Made by a program: the position numbers and the translations under genes
Source: Smittia aterrima
Taxonomy: Eukaryota; Arthropoda; Insecta; Diptera; Chironomidae
Direction: 5' to 3'
Assembly: GCA_033063855.1 (NCBI GenBank)
Contig: CP093830.1
Location: 4,526,854-4,590,853, forward strand
DNA length: 64,000 nucleotides
Notes under the pieces: model-generated
What the model saw: the letters and a program-made list of their open reading frames with translations, nothing else
What the model was told of the DNA's origin: nothing
The model's database searches: none
Shown: piece after piece, positions 39,696-50,673 of the stretch
How positions within the stretch are numbered: the first letter of the stretch is position 1
Layout: every line of letters starts with the position of its first letter

Positions 39696-42600
39696 TCTGT
39701 TTTCACGGCTCCTTCACAAGCCGAGCAACACTCTCCGGGAAATATGAAAGCGAATTGTGCTTAACGAGTTTATCAACGAGCAAACACCAAACGACTATGA
39801 CACGCGACCACGAACAAAATTCAATTTCAGTCGATTACGTAATTACGATTCGCATGACTTTGCATCAGTTGCCAAATTAGCAGTTTCGCTATCTCGTTCA
39901 CTCTACGAAAACACTGTGGAGCCTCAAAATCTAATCGCGTGGTCGTGCTTCGTTATCTCACCGTGATTTGCAGAAACTGTCTTATCAGCGTATTTCTAAC
40001 TTTTTCAAGCTATTGGCGCTTGATAGCTGTTGACCGACAGAACGATAAAATATAACTGAGCAGAGCATTGTTTGAGAAGTTAGCTAAGCTCTTTTTTCTT
40101 TCTATCAAACTAAAAAACTCAAACACTCAACAGTGACGGAGAGAAATGTGAAGTTAAAGTTTGAAATTTAAAAACAAATCTACTTCTCTGCTTTATACAT
40201 CGAAGCAAATACAAGAACTTATCATCCTCTCAAACATTTTCAGAATCACGTTCTCTATTCATAGGACAAGTTTCAAGGCCAAGCTCACCGAACCTCTCAA
40301 ATGAGAAATGTAGCAAGCTTTGAGATTTTTTTTTGAACATTCATTGTTGAACTTCAAACGTCGTCGACATCGTTCGCTGTTGCTATAAAAAGAGTTGAAA
40401 GCGCGATTCTGCAAAAGCTCTTTGATCAAACATTTTAAGGCTTACTGACACGACAGTAAAATCCACCTCAGCTTTTGTGCTGCATTCGCAATCGAGAGAG
40501 AGAGGAATTTCTATCTTTTAAAACATGCAAACAATTTTTTTTAAGGTTTCTGAGCTTCCTGCAGTTTGAGTTTAAAAATTATAGCGATGTTTGAAGTAAC
40601 AAACATAAAGCTCTCAAGCATCGTTAAGAGCTTTTTTTAATGAAAAATCTTTATGTTTCCATCCTCTTCACTGTTTTCTGTTTGTGATGACATTTCAATG
40701 CATTTTCTTCTCGATCTCTCTCTCTCCGCCTACACTTGACGAATGAGAATTGTTATTTTCTTTTCTCTTAAATGCCTCGCAACTCTAGATCTAGGATAAA
40801 CACGTAGAACTAATTTACAGAAATCAACAAGAACTGAGTTGAATTGAAAATCATCTTACGTAAGGTCAAGGGCTTTCTCTAAGACATTAAAAGAAAAGTT
40901 TACGAACTTTATCTTAATCGTCTCGTTTATCTTTTTCTATTTCCTCAAAAGACTTTTGTTTCCCTTGAAATGACCGATTATCATGAATGGGAGAGCGACA
41001 AAAGAATAAAACGATGATAGCGAGCAATTAATTGTCAGTTTCTCGTTTTTATATAAAAAAAATAAACTTTCAAACATTCTCATTCACAAACATCGCATCC
41101 TAAGAAGCTTACAATGGTAAATCCTGAAGCTAACAAAACAAAATTGAGCAAAGGGTTGCAAGTCGAGCGGAAATCGTTTCTTATTGTCAAACGAAACGAT
41201 GCAATTCTCAAAGCGGAGAAATAGAAAATCAGTCACCGTGAAGTGATTTCAATGAAAAGTTCTTTAGGTAACAATTTCAACCGAACTTACAGTTGCACAA
41301 TCAAAGCCGTTTTGAAGCTGAAGCTGAAACAAGTCGATAGCGATGGGAGGAGTGGAAAGGCGGAAGAAAAAGCTGGGAACAAAAGCAAACAAAACAAACA
41401 CGGGAAAAGTTTTTCTTTCGCTTTTATCGAAATTACATGTAATGATTGAATTTTCCTCTCTTCCCTCTTATTTTCACTCGATACCGCTTGTTTGCGAGGC
41501 GAGTACCATTCCATTTTCATTGGGATTGTGTTACGCTCTTCATGGCAAAAGTTTTTTTTCTTCTTCTTTTTCGTCTTCTGTTGTGTTGCGAGAGTGAACT
41601 TTACACGAGGATAATATTTCCAAAGTAAATGCTAACTCACATTTGAAATTTAAAGTTAGAAGGTTGCGGGAGGGAGATTGAGTCGACTCGACGATCCTAT
41701 TTCGTGTCATCGAAGCGTGTCAAAATGATGGAGACATTCTCGAAATGCTCGGTGAAATTTAATCATTAGGTGACAGATTGCGAGATTATTCTGACACCTT
41801 TGAGCGATAAATCACTTTGGAAATTTGTAAACTGGAGCGTTTCAGGTTCAATGGGACACTTAGATTTATCATAACAAGTTAGAGAAACTAGAAACTTTCA
41901 ATATTTGTCCTGGAATGAGTTGGTTGATGAGTAATTCAACAAGTTCTATAATTAAAAACCTTTTCAAGTAAATTTCGAAAAAAAAACTTTATTCACACGC
42001 AAAACTCGAATGACTCTCAAACACTTTTGAACTTTCAATTGATGTTTAATTTAATTGACAAATTGTTTGATGTAGTTGAGAGTCTTTGTGCTCATTATTA
42101 AACCCACAACAAAGCCGAGTATTTTAATAATAAAATTACATTTAGCAATCACAAACATTATTTCAATTCCATGAGCGAAATGGAACAGGAATTTACGGGA
42201 ATAAAAAATTATTTAATAAATCTGATGAAAATTCCGCTCAATAATTTTATTAAACCTCATGCAACAAATAACTAATAAAAATAATTAAAAGCAAACCGCG
42301 TTTGATTCGAGCGTTAGCTCAACCGTAAACATCGAACAACTCGGCGATCTATCAAATTCATTTTTCGTATTTTTCTGCATTCGTTAAACTTATCGGCGGA
42401 AAAATGTTGAAAATGAATATTTAACAATCTATCATGCACATATGCTAATTTATTTAAACAAACAGTTTGACAAATGTCCGGCACGAATGATTTACATTCG
42501 CATATTGATTTATTCGTCGAGTCGAGATACACTGACACAGTTGTTGGGAGAGCTAGTAGGGCAGACGGAGTCGTCCAAGCTTTCATGTTTAATATTTTTT

Positions 42601-42839
42601 TTATATTTTTTTCAGCTGCATCCTTAATTAAATGAACGTCGATGTTTACTATGAAATTAAAATTTAATAACTCGTCGGTTTATTGAAAATCGATTTAATT
42701 TCCTCCCCTCCGGTTCATATTGAAAGGGGAGATACTTTACGACTGTGCATAAAAACTGTTAAATAATAAATCAGATTGTTCGCTCAATTAACTCAATCCG
42801 GTTAAATGTGAAAATCAAACCTAATTGGACGAAAATAAT
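39696..42839. other. Intergenic region between EcKinase-like genes A and B
   Basis: About 3.2 kb with no supported gene. It includes the upstream side of gene A, where I see no clear TATA box, and the 3' flank of gene B. The open frames on the plus strand near 41.2-41.6 kb are short, overlapping and motif-free. Confidence 0.5.
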
Positions 42840-42845
42840 TTTATT
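42840..42845 (-). terminator. Polyadenylation signal of EcKinase-like gene B
   Basis: AATAAA on the minus strand, 84 nt past the stop codon. Confidence 0.45.
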
Positions 42846-42928
42846 GAAATGAAAACTTTGGAACCTTACGAAGTTTTGTAGAAACATTTGAAGAGTTTCG
42901 CTGGATTTGAATGAAACTCGATTCTTTT

Positions 42929-44296
42929 TCATTCAAATATCTTCAAATATCCTTTGTCGCTTGCATGTTTAACATTGTCAACGATTCTCTCATTGACATC
43001 ATCGCCACCGCAAACGAGAAGAAGCTTCTTGAACTCAGGATCTTGCATGTTGTTCTCAAAGAAATCAGAAATCTTCTGAGTCTCGTCTTCAGGACTTGCC
43101 ATCCAAGGAATTGAAAGAACACTGACGGCAACTCCATAAAATGCAAACTTTTCGAAGTGATCAATAAACTTTTTAAAACTGTAAGGAGCAAGACGTTCGT
43201 CGTCTTTATCACAATCCAAAATCTCCACGAGTGATGTCATCAGCGTTTCGTGATAGATCTCAAGCAATTGATCCCAAACCAAAGGTTTCAACGCCGAAGG
43301 CACGTGCATGAACATGAAGATTGACAAGTCGATAGCAATCGTTGCGTATCGAATTTCTTGGAAGTCGAACATTCTCAAGTCAACAGGAACTTCCTTCTTC
43401 CCTTGCACGTCGGTTTCATATTTAAACATGACGTTGTTTCTATAGTAATCGCCATGAAGAATCACAGCAAAGTCGTGCTCGTTGTTCAGAAACTCCTCCA
43501 TGATCGATAAGAAATCTTTGTTGATTCTAAGTTTCAACTTCTCGAGCCTTCTAAGAAACGATTTGTCTTCTTGATGACGTTGTGTTGTTGAAATGTATTT
43601 GAATAATCTTTCAAACGAAATCGGGCAAAGATATTTGTAAGCATCGAGATCGCCTTGAAGTTCTGACTTGAAGTGAAATGGAATTAGGTCACTCGCGAGC
43701 TTTTCTAGAATCGGATCTTTTCTTATTTTCATTGCAAATGAAACCGCATGATAAGTTGCAATCTTCTTAGCCATCAGCTTCAAATGATCTTCGTCTAAAT
43801 CAATTCTCGATGAACTCAAACGGAATCCGAGCGAAGTCAAATCTTCCAAAGCGAGAATCGTTTCCTTTCCTTCGCCCAAAGTTGGAAAATTATCGCAATC
43901 TGCGAAATAAACTTTCGCAATCCATTCTTCAGAACGTTCAGCTTTTAAATGTGGAATAATTGATTTATAGAAGAAAACTTCGTTTGAGCTTTGCAGAAAA
44001 GCTTTTGACTTCACTCGAAAGTTTTCATCCCCTTTCATTATTTTAACAATCAACGAGTGAATGGATTTACTGAAAATGAAAAATTGTTTTTGAAATTAAT
44101 TTCCGAAAAATACTTTTCCTCACTTTCCGATGGCATCTTCAGTTTCAAGTTGAACTTTAAATATCGAAGACATGAAGCCATCGAGATGAGCTTTCGCCTC
44201 TGCCGAACATTTCAAAATCCTCAATCCCTTTAAACTCGGTTGAGTCGAAAGCAACTGCGGCAGCTCGTTCTCAATGAATTCAACTTTATTCTTCAT
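42929..44296 (-). CDS. EcKinase/CHK-kinase-like protein B
   Basis: Two exons, 44296-44124 and 44069-42929 (54 nt intron), give 437 aa. The N terminus carries CSAEAKAHLDGFMSSIF, shared with genes C and D. The N-lobe Lys is in LIVKIMKGD (near residue 67), the catalytic motif is HGDYYRNN (H near 263), and DFQEIRY follows at about 293. The C-terminal GGDDVNERI...HASDKGYLKIF block also matches the neighbours. I chose the ATG at 44296 because the family alignment starts there; the frame is open further upstream but runs into a polypyrimidine-AG (TTGCTTTTTCTCAG, 44324-44311), so an upstream non-coding exon is possible. The ATG lies only 136 bp after the stop of gene C. Expected activity is ATP-dependent phosphorylation of a small hydroxylated molecule such as an ecdysteroid; the substrate is unknown. 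Confidence 0.87.
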
Positions 44297-44396
44297 CGCG
44301 TCTTTAAGATTTCTGAGAAAAAGCAAAACTTCATTAGTCGAGTGAAAAAAAAGAAACTTTTTTTTTGAATTGAAACAATGAATCTCCGAAAGTTTC

Positions 44397-44437
44397 TTTT
44401 ATTGTCTGATAAATGATTCATGACAAAAGTTTTTATT
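44397..44437 (-). terminator. Polyadenylation signals of EcKinase-like gene C
   Basis: One AATAAA (44432-44437) overlaps the TAA stop itself, because the last codons read TTT AAA TAA AA. A second (44397-44402) lies about 30 nt downstream. Either gives an extremely short 3' UTR, consistent with the next gene starting about 136 bp away. Confidence 0.45.
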
Positions 44438-45830
44438 TAAAGATGTCCATGTATCCATGCTCAAAAGCGTGCAATGCGATGCTCGTTATCCGCTCGTCAA
44501 CATCTGCCCCACCGCAAACTTGAGCAAGTCTTCTTAGCTCGGGACTTCTGATGTCGGTTTCAAACAAATGCGACATTTGCTCGCACTCATCTATGGGACA
44601 AGCCATCCAAGGAATGAAATGGATTCCAATCATAACGCCATAGAAAGCAACTTTCTTAAGGCGCTTTAGAAAGCTTTCGAAACAGTACGGAGCTAATCTT
44701 GGGTCGTCCTCGTCACACTTTAGAATTTCCAATATCGAGGTAATCAGAGTTTTGTGATAAAGTTCAAGGAGCGAGTCCCAAACTTGAGGTTGATGATAAG
44801 GACGAAGGTTCATGTACATAAAGAAACATAAATCGATAGCTGGTGTTGCGTATCGGATTTCTTGAAAGTCAATCATTTTTATGCTCTTGGGATCATCATA
44901 TCCTTCGGGCTTTTCGTATTGGAACAGAACGTTGTTTCTGTTGTAATCACCGTGAAGCAGCACAAAGAAATCCGGGTCAGTGTTCAAGATTTCTTGCATC
45001 AGAATCAAAGGATGTTCGTAGTATTTCGTCTTGAACTTTTCTACAATCTCCAAGAAATCTTTCTTCGTTTGAAACTTCGGATCTGTTTCAACAAGATTGA
45101 AGAATCTTTCAAGACCGATAGTGAAGAGAATTTTGTATGATTCGAGTTCGTTTCCATCTTCACCAAGGAACGAAAGTGGAACTAATCCCTTAGCAAGTTC
45201 TTCAAGCATTGGATCCTTCTTGATTCTCATTGAATAAGAAACTGCATGATACGAAGCGATGTGCTTCACCATCATCCGAAGATGAGCTTCGTCAAGATCA
45301 ATCCTTGGCCCGAGTCGATAACCTGCTGGTTTCAGATTCTCTAGAGCCAAGACTGTCTCTTTCTCCACGCCGAGTTCAGGAAATTGTTTGTAGTCGGAAT
45401 AATAAACTTTCGGAACCCACTCAGAATCAAAGGAAGCTCCGGAAGTGGCGAGAAACTTTTTGAAGTAAGGAATTACATTCTTGTAAATATAAACTTCGTT
45501 GGAACATTGCGTGAATGATTTTGTAGCGTCGCGGAAGTTCTTATCACCTTTCATGATTTTCACGATCATTGCGTGAGTCTTCTCTCTGAAAAATTACGCC
45601 CCTCATTAAATTGAATTCTTCTTCATTTACACATTTACTCACTCGCCACTTCGACTCTTCAACACAAGGTCGACAGTGTAAATCGCTGACATAAATCCAT
45701 CAAGTGAAGTGGCGGCTTCGGCCTTGCAACTCACAACGATTTGATCATTTAAATCTTCATTTCTCTCCAAAATTAATTTCGGAAGAATTTTCTCAATGAA
45801 ATTCAATTTCTTTTGACTTTCGATCAACAT
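44433..45830 (-). CDS. EcKinase/CHK-kinase-like protein C
   Basis: Two exons, 45830-45643 and 45585-44433 (57 nt intron), give 446 aa. The intron sits at the same place and phase as in genes B and D. Visible motifs are CKAEAATSLDGFMSAIY near residue 40, IVKIMKGDKNF with the N-lobe Lys near 72, the catalytic HGDYNRNNVLF (H near 274), IDFQEIRYATPAIDL, and the terminal CGGADVDERI...HGYMDIF. The ATG at 45830 follows a candidate TATA/Inr promoter by about 25-60 nt. Gene C is a close paralogue of B and D by shared blocks over its whole length, with no frame damage. It is presumably a cytosolic small-molecule kinase of the ecdysteroid-kinase-like type; the substrate is unknown. Confidence 0.88.
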
Positions 45831-45851
45831 TATGTCGAGGAGTTCACTCGT

Positions 45852-45891
45852 TGACTGATTTTATTTCTTTTATTATGCTCGCTCTTATATA
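45852..45891 (-). promoter_or_regulatory. Candidate core promoter of EcKinase-like gene C
   Basis: On the minus strand, TATATAAG (45891-45884) is followed about 35 nt later by ATCAGTC (Inr-like, A at 45856). The ATG is at 45830. The spacing is slightly long for a TATA-Inr pair but plausible. Confidence 0.5.
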
Positions 45892-46389
45892 GGAAATCAA
45901 CGAAATTATCTTCTGAGCGATTGTGATATGGGCGCGATTACGTGTCACGTTGTGGTTGCGCGAAAAGCAAAAGTTTTGTGATTTTATTTTAACTTTAACT
46001 TATTTTTGCTTTCTGTCTTCAATCACAGAAGATGAACATTCGAGTTATGAATGAATGTGCGAAATATTAATTGAAATCTCAGTAGTTTTACCTTCGTTTT
46101 GAATTAAAAAAGAATATTCCGGTTAGCAAACAAATAAAATGAGAGCAACTGTTGCTGCGACAAGCAACAAAACTCAAACAAAACGTTGAAAACGATAAGT
46201 TATCAAAGTAACTAAGATAAGTGGCTTCACAAGTATTTACAATCATGACTTTCAATTTATGTTTCAAGAAATATTCTACGTAAACTCAAAAAAATAAATT
46301 CAAATTCAATTTTTATTTCAGAAATTGTTTAACGGGTCAACAAACTGATGAAATATTTCAGTTGCGCAACATGTGACAAAATTATTTAA
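45892..46389. other. Spacer between EcKinase-like genes C and D
   Basis: AT-rich spacer of about 500 bp upstream of the gene C promoter. It contains no reading frame or repeat that I can support. Confidence 0.5.
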
Positions 46390-46395
46390 TTTATT
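46390..46395 (-). terminator. Polyadenylation signal of EcKinase-like gene D
   Basis: AATAAA on the minus strand, about 40 nt past the stop codon. Confidence 0.45.
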
Positions 46396-46433
46396 CAACT
46401 GTAAACATAACAAGTTTGATAAGATTATTCTCG

Positions 46434-47878
46434 TCATTCTTTCAACAATCTTTTCAAGTATCCTTTATCGAAAGCGTGCTTAACGTTGCTGTTGACTCTT
46501 GACATTCCATCTAAGCCACCAGCGGTCATACAAACATCTTTCGCCGCTTGCGAGAACATGTCTTTGTTGATCTCAATTTCAATATTTTTACAAGTTTCAA
46601 GGTCGGACAGCATGACTGGCAGAAACCAAGTTGAGATAGCGCAGCCATAAAAAGCGAAATCGGAGAAATGCTTGAGGAAATCTTTGAAATTGAATTGAGT
46701 TAGTCTCTCGTCGTCTTTTTTGCACTTTAAAAGTTTAGCAATCGATGAGATTAAAGTTTCGTGATAGAACTTTAAGATTTCATCCCAAAGATTCTCGCGA
46801 AGTTCTGGGTCGAGGTTCATGTACAAGAAGAAAGAAAGATCTAAGACGGGGCTTGCATACTTGATCCACTGAAAGTCGTAAATCTTCAGTCCAACAGGAT
46901 TGTCGAATCCCTCTGCTGAGTCATATTTGAACATGACATTGTTTCGATTGTAATCGCCGTGAACAATTATGTTGAAGATCGGGTCGTCGATTAGAAAATC
47001 TTGGAGAAGCTTTGAAGGTCGTTTGATGTATTTTTGATGAAGTTTCTTAACTGCCATCGAATAATCTTTTTCTTGATCAGTGCTCTCGACGTGCTTCAAA
47101 AGACGTTCCAAGGAAATATCGTAGAAAGCATCAGCCATCGATTTCTTCTTTTCTTGACAAAAAGGAAAATCTCTGAATGCTCCGACAAACTCATCGAACT
47201 TTGCTCGATCTTGAATCTTCAAAGCGTACGACGAAGCGTGAATTTGTGCAATCGACTCTGTCATCATCAGAATGTGCTTCTCATCGAGTTTGTCTCTGGG
47301 GCCCATTCGGAAGCCGTTGGTTGTTAAGTTCTCAAATACGAAAACTCCTTCGGGATTCTCGCCGCTTCCGAAATCTAAAATTCATCTTGAAAATTATCAA
47401 AAGTTTTCAAATTATTTCAACAAACCTTCAGTGATTCCATAGAAACCGTAATAAAACTTTGGTGCCCACTCAGCTTTGAAGTCAGCTTCAGAATCTTTCA
47501 AATTCTGCGAGTAACACGGCAAGATTCTCGAGTAGAACAAAAGTTCGTTGAAGGTCATCTCATCAAGATTGGCATCTTCACTGAAATTTTCCATTCGCTT
47601 AAGAAGTTTAACAATTAAGTTCAAAGTCTTCTGCCTAAAAAGTAAATTTCATTAACCAATTCAAGTGAAAAGTCACGAAACACTCACAATCTTGTTGTCT
47701 TATCTTCAACTGTTAAGGAAATTTGAAAGATCGACGATAAGAATCCATCGAGAGTTTTGCTATTCGTCGCTTTGCACTCGATGACTTCACAATTTCTAAA
47801 TTCTTCATTTCCGTCAATGATTCTCGCCGGCAAAATATTTTGAAGATAAGCAACAGCTTTGTTTGGAATTCCTGACAT
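46434..47878 (-). CDS. EcKinase/CHK-kinase-like protein D
   Basis: Three exons, 47878-47688, 47634-47426 and 47374-46434 (introns 53 and 51 nt), give 446 aa. The first intron matches that of B and C; the second (after GITEG) is absent from both. Motifs are KATNSKTLDGFLSSIF near residue 40, LIVKLLKRMENF with the N-lobe Lys near 73, the catalytic VHGDYNRNNVMFKY (H near 272), IYDFQWIKYASPVLDL and KHAFDKGYLKRL at the end. DFQ is followed by WIKY where B and C have EIRY. The ATG at 47878 lies downstream of a TATA box plus Inr. It is probably a small-molecule kinase of the ecdysteroid-kinase-like family; nothing in the sequence fixes its substrate. Confidence 0.88.
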
Positions 47879-47920
47879 GAGATAATCTTGAACACGTCTG
47901 CCTTGAACGAAAGTGAATCA

Positions 47921-47951
47921 ACAACTGAAATTAAAATGAAAACTTTTTATA
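47921..47951 (-). promoter_or_regulatory. Candidate core promoter of EcKinase-like gene D
   Basis: TATAAAAAG (47951-47943, minus strand) is followed by an initiator-like TTTCAGTTG with its A at 47926, 25 nt after the first T of the box. The ATG follows about 48 nt later. Of the promoters proposed in this window it is the clearest. Confidence 0.55.
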
Positions 47952-50334
47952 ACAATCGAATGAGAGGAAAAAAAGCTTTTCAAAGATGACGCTAGTCTCG
48001 TTGACTTCAAGCGATTCAAGGACGAGCCGTCGGTTATCATTAGAAACCTCCAACGCATCGAGATCTAGGAAAACACTTAATCACACTCGAAAGGAAAATT
48101 CGTCAATTGTCGGCCGACAGAAATAAAATAAATCAATAAATCCGCTCTCAGATTGTTGGTGGGAGGTTGATGGCGTTTGCACATTCAAATGTTTTTCCGA
48201 AGAGCGACAAGAAAAGCCCTCAAAGACCATTCGAATAAATTATGGCAGATAATATGTCATAATAAATCTATTTGACAATATTATTCAAGGAAATGAATGG
48301 CAAACGGATGGATACAAATTCCGTCTTTCCAGATTTAAATCTCCTCGCATTGTGAGTGCGTATGCGTTAACATCGATCACGAGAAATCCACAAAAATCTA
48401 CATGATAATTAATGATTTACATTGCAGCAGTATTCGATACCTTTTGGAGTAATTTAAATTCAGATGGGACTGTGATGTGCGTCGAGAATTCTCTGAAAAT
48501 GTTAAAATCGATTTCAATTCCTGGAAGCAAACTCTCTCACTCGAATAACGAAATTCAATTCAATTTTCATCTATTTATTGGTAATCAGTACATATGAGCT
48601 AAATGTAATTACATTGCCTAGACTTTAACCGGTTTAATAATACTATTAGAGCTGCTTACAAACTTACAAACTCAAACATTGGGCTTTAAATCCCTTTAAG
48701 CTTACAACAATTACCACAATTCGATCAATAATTTCTAAAATGGGGGGAGAGTGAGTGAGTGAGAGCGATTTCTTTCGCTACGGTAAGTAGGCAGTTCTCG
48801 ATTGTGAATTGTTGACATGTGAACCACTGAGAATAACATAACTTGTTGATGATTAAAATCGACGGTGGTTGGGGCGACGAGGGGCGGGAGTGAAGTTACC
48901 ACCTCGCTATCGGTTTTCGATGAGAAGTTTTCCGTTCAATGATAATTAATTGCAAATGAACGATTTTCAATTAGTCTCCTGCATCTTAAGCAATTCAAAC
49001 GCTGTCACTTGCAAACTGAAACATTCCGATCGTAAACCATAAATTGCATAATAAAACATTTGTAGTCGGAAATGAGCGATAATGACAAATGAAGTCATTG
49101 TCGATTTAATTATTCGGTCTCTTGCAAACGGGAAGGAGTATTTACACCACAATGACACTGATTTAATCAGCAAACTTATCGCAGCTGCGGGTATTCGAGA
49201 GTTGAGCAGGAGAAAAGTTTGTGATGTCGAGTGAGCTTTATTAATACAGAAGTTGTCTAGTTTTTTTCAGCCAACTGCAGCGGTGATAGAAAAAAATGTG
49301 AAAAGTTTTAAATTGACTGGTTTAGCAAGGGAACTCCCGAAATGACGTCACTTCTCTTTAAAGCTTAATCAAATAAATTAAAAATCATTAATTAAACGAA
49401 AACTTTAATTGACGAGCGGTGGTTTTAATTTGATCGCGTCACGAGCAAAAGCTTTTTTTTTTCAACTGATTGATTTTTTTAGTTGGGAAACTTTCCTCGA
49501 CTCATTAAACACTTTTTTACTTGTGTTCTGTTCGAATCGAGTGACTGATTTTATTAGCTGCTTTTGTCGGAAGCTCTCGCCGTCACGTCACCCAATTAAA
49601 TGTGAGAAAACTTCATTTCCCCGGCCGATTTATCACAACCACACGCCTTTCGGAACAACGACAAATCGAAAATATTTACAAACTCTCCTCGAGCTAAGAG
49701 TTGTTTGCTTAGTCACACAATCTTTTAATTTATCATTTCGTCGCCCTTGATGTCAAGAAATTAAAAATTAATTTCGTCTGCTATGATTTTTTTTACATAC
49801 TCATAACAATTTATTCGTGTCGCTTTTGAAGTTTCTGCTTTTTTCCCCTCGACGCCTGCACAATGATTTATGATTTCTCATTCAAACTCAATTCACTATT
49901 ATGTATCTATGTGCGATGATGATGGGGAAAAAAGCTTTTTTCAATCGAAACTCTGTAGAAAAAAGAGTTCAGAACTGTCCAAATAATTTTTTTTTGTGCT
50001 TTGCTCTCATTGCCTGATGTTCAAGGGAGAAGTCTGTGACATCCACACTCGGTTCCCTAAATCTGATAACACGCATCTCTAATTAAGCTGATTTTTTTTG
50101 TCGCCTCGTAGTCTCGCCTTCAGATTTGGTTTGTTCCCCCACTTCACGTCATTCGTCTCCATCCACTCGACATATGTGAATAATTAATCATAAAATTAGC
50201 TAAAAAGTTTTATATGTCGAGCGGATTTCTCCTGAATACACACACATAATTATTTTATGTTCATCTCCATTACGGATAATAAATTATGTAATTTTTTTTG
50301 CTGTCATCGGTTCGCTGTGCGAGGGAAACAAAAC
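47952..50334. other. Intergenic region between the EcKinase cluster and the DIP-like gene
   Basis: No supported gene. It holds a short (GAGT)3 microsatellite at 48749-48763 and several poly-T runs. The right part is probably 3' UTR and 3' flank of the DIP-like gene. Confidence 0.5.
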
Positions 50335-50340
50335 TTTATT
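50335..50340 (-). terminator. Possible polyadenylation signal of the DIP-like gene
   Basis: AATAAA on the minus strand, about 335 nt after the stop. It is the nearest canonical hexamer I found; longer 3' UTRs are possible. Confidence 0.3.
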
Positions 50341-50673
50341 TCACTCGATCGAGTTGAGCACGTCATGAGTTAGTTGGTGAAGTAAAAAAGAACTTTCTGT
50401 CACTTGTCGAGAGGAGAAAAGTTTTTGCTGCTGCCGTCCAGCTATTTACATCGAGCACTCTCTCTCTCGCTCTCTCATCAAGCAAAGCTTGTCACCAAAT
50501 GTCAATGAGCTGACGTCCAACTTCTCGGGATTTAATTTAATTAGCTACTTTTCGAAGGATACGAAGGGTAAGCAGAGACTGCTTCGTCTTATCCGTCGAG
50601 TCAAGTATAAAAATCCGACTTAATAAACTATCGTTGACTGTCCTTTCATCCGTTCGCAAACTCTTTACAGATG

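Noticed and set aside
39757..39966. Plus-strand frame divergent from EcKinase-like gene A
   Set aside because: Only 69 codons with no motif, lying in the probable promoter region of gene A. Not supportable as a gene.
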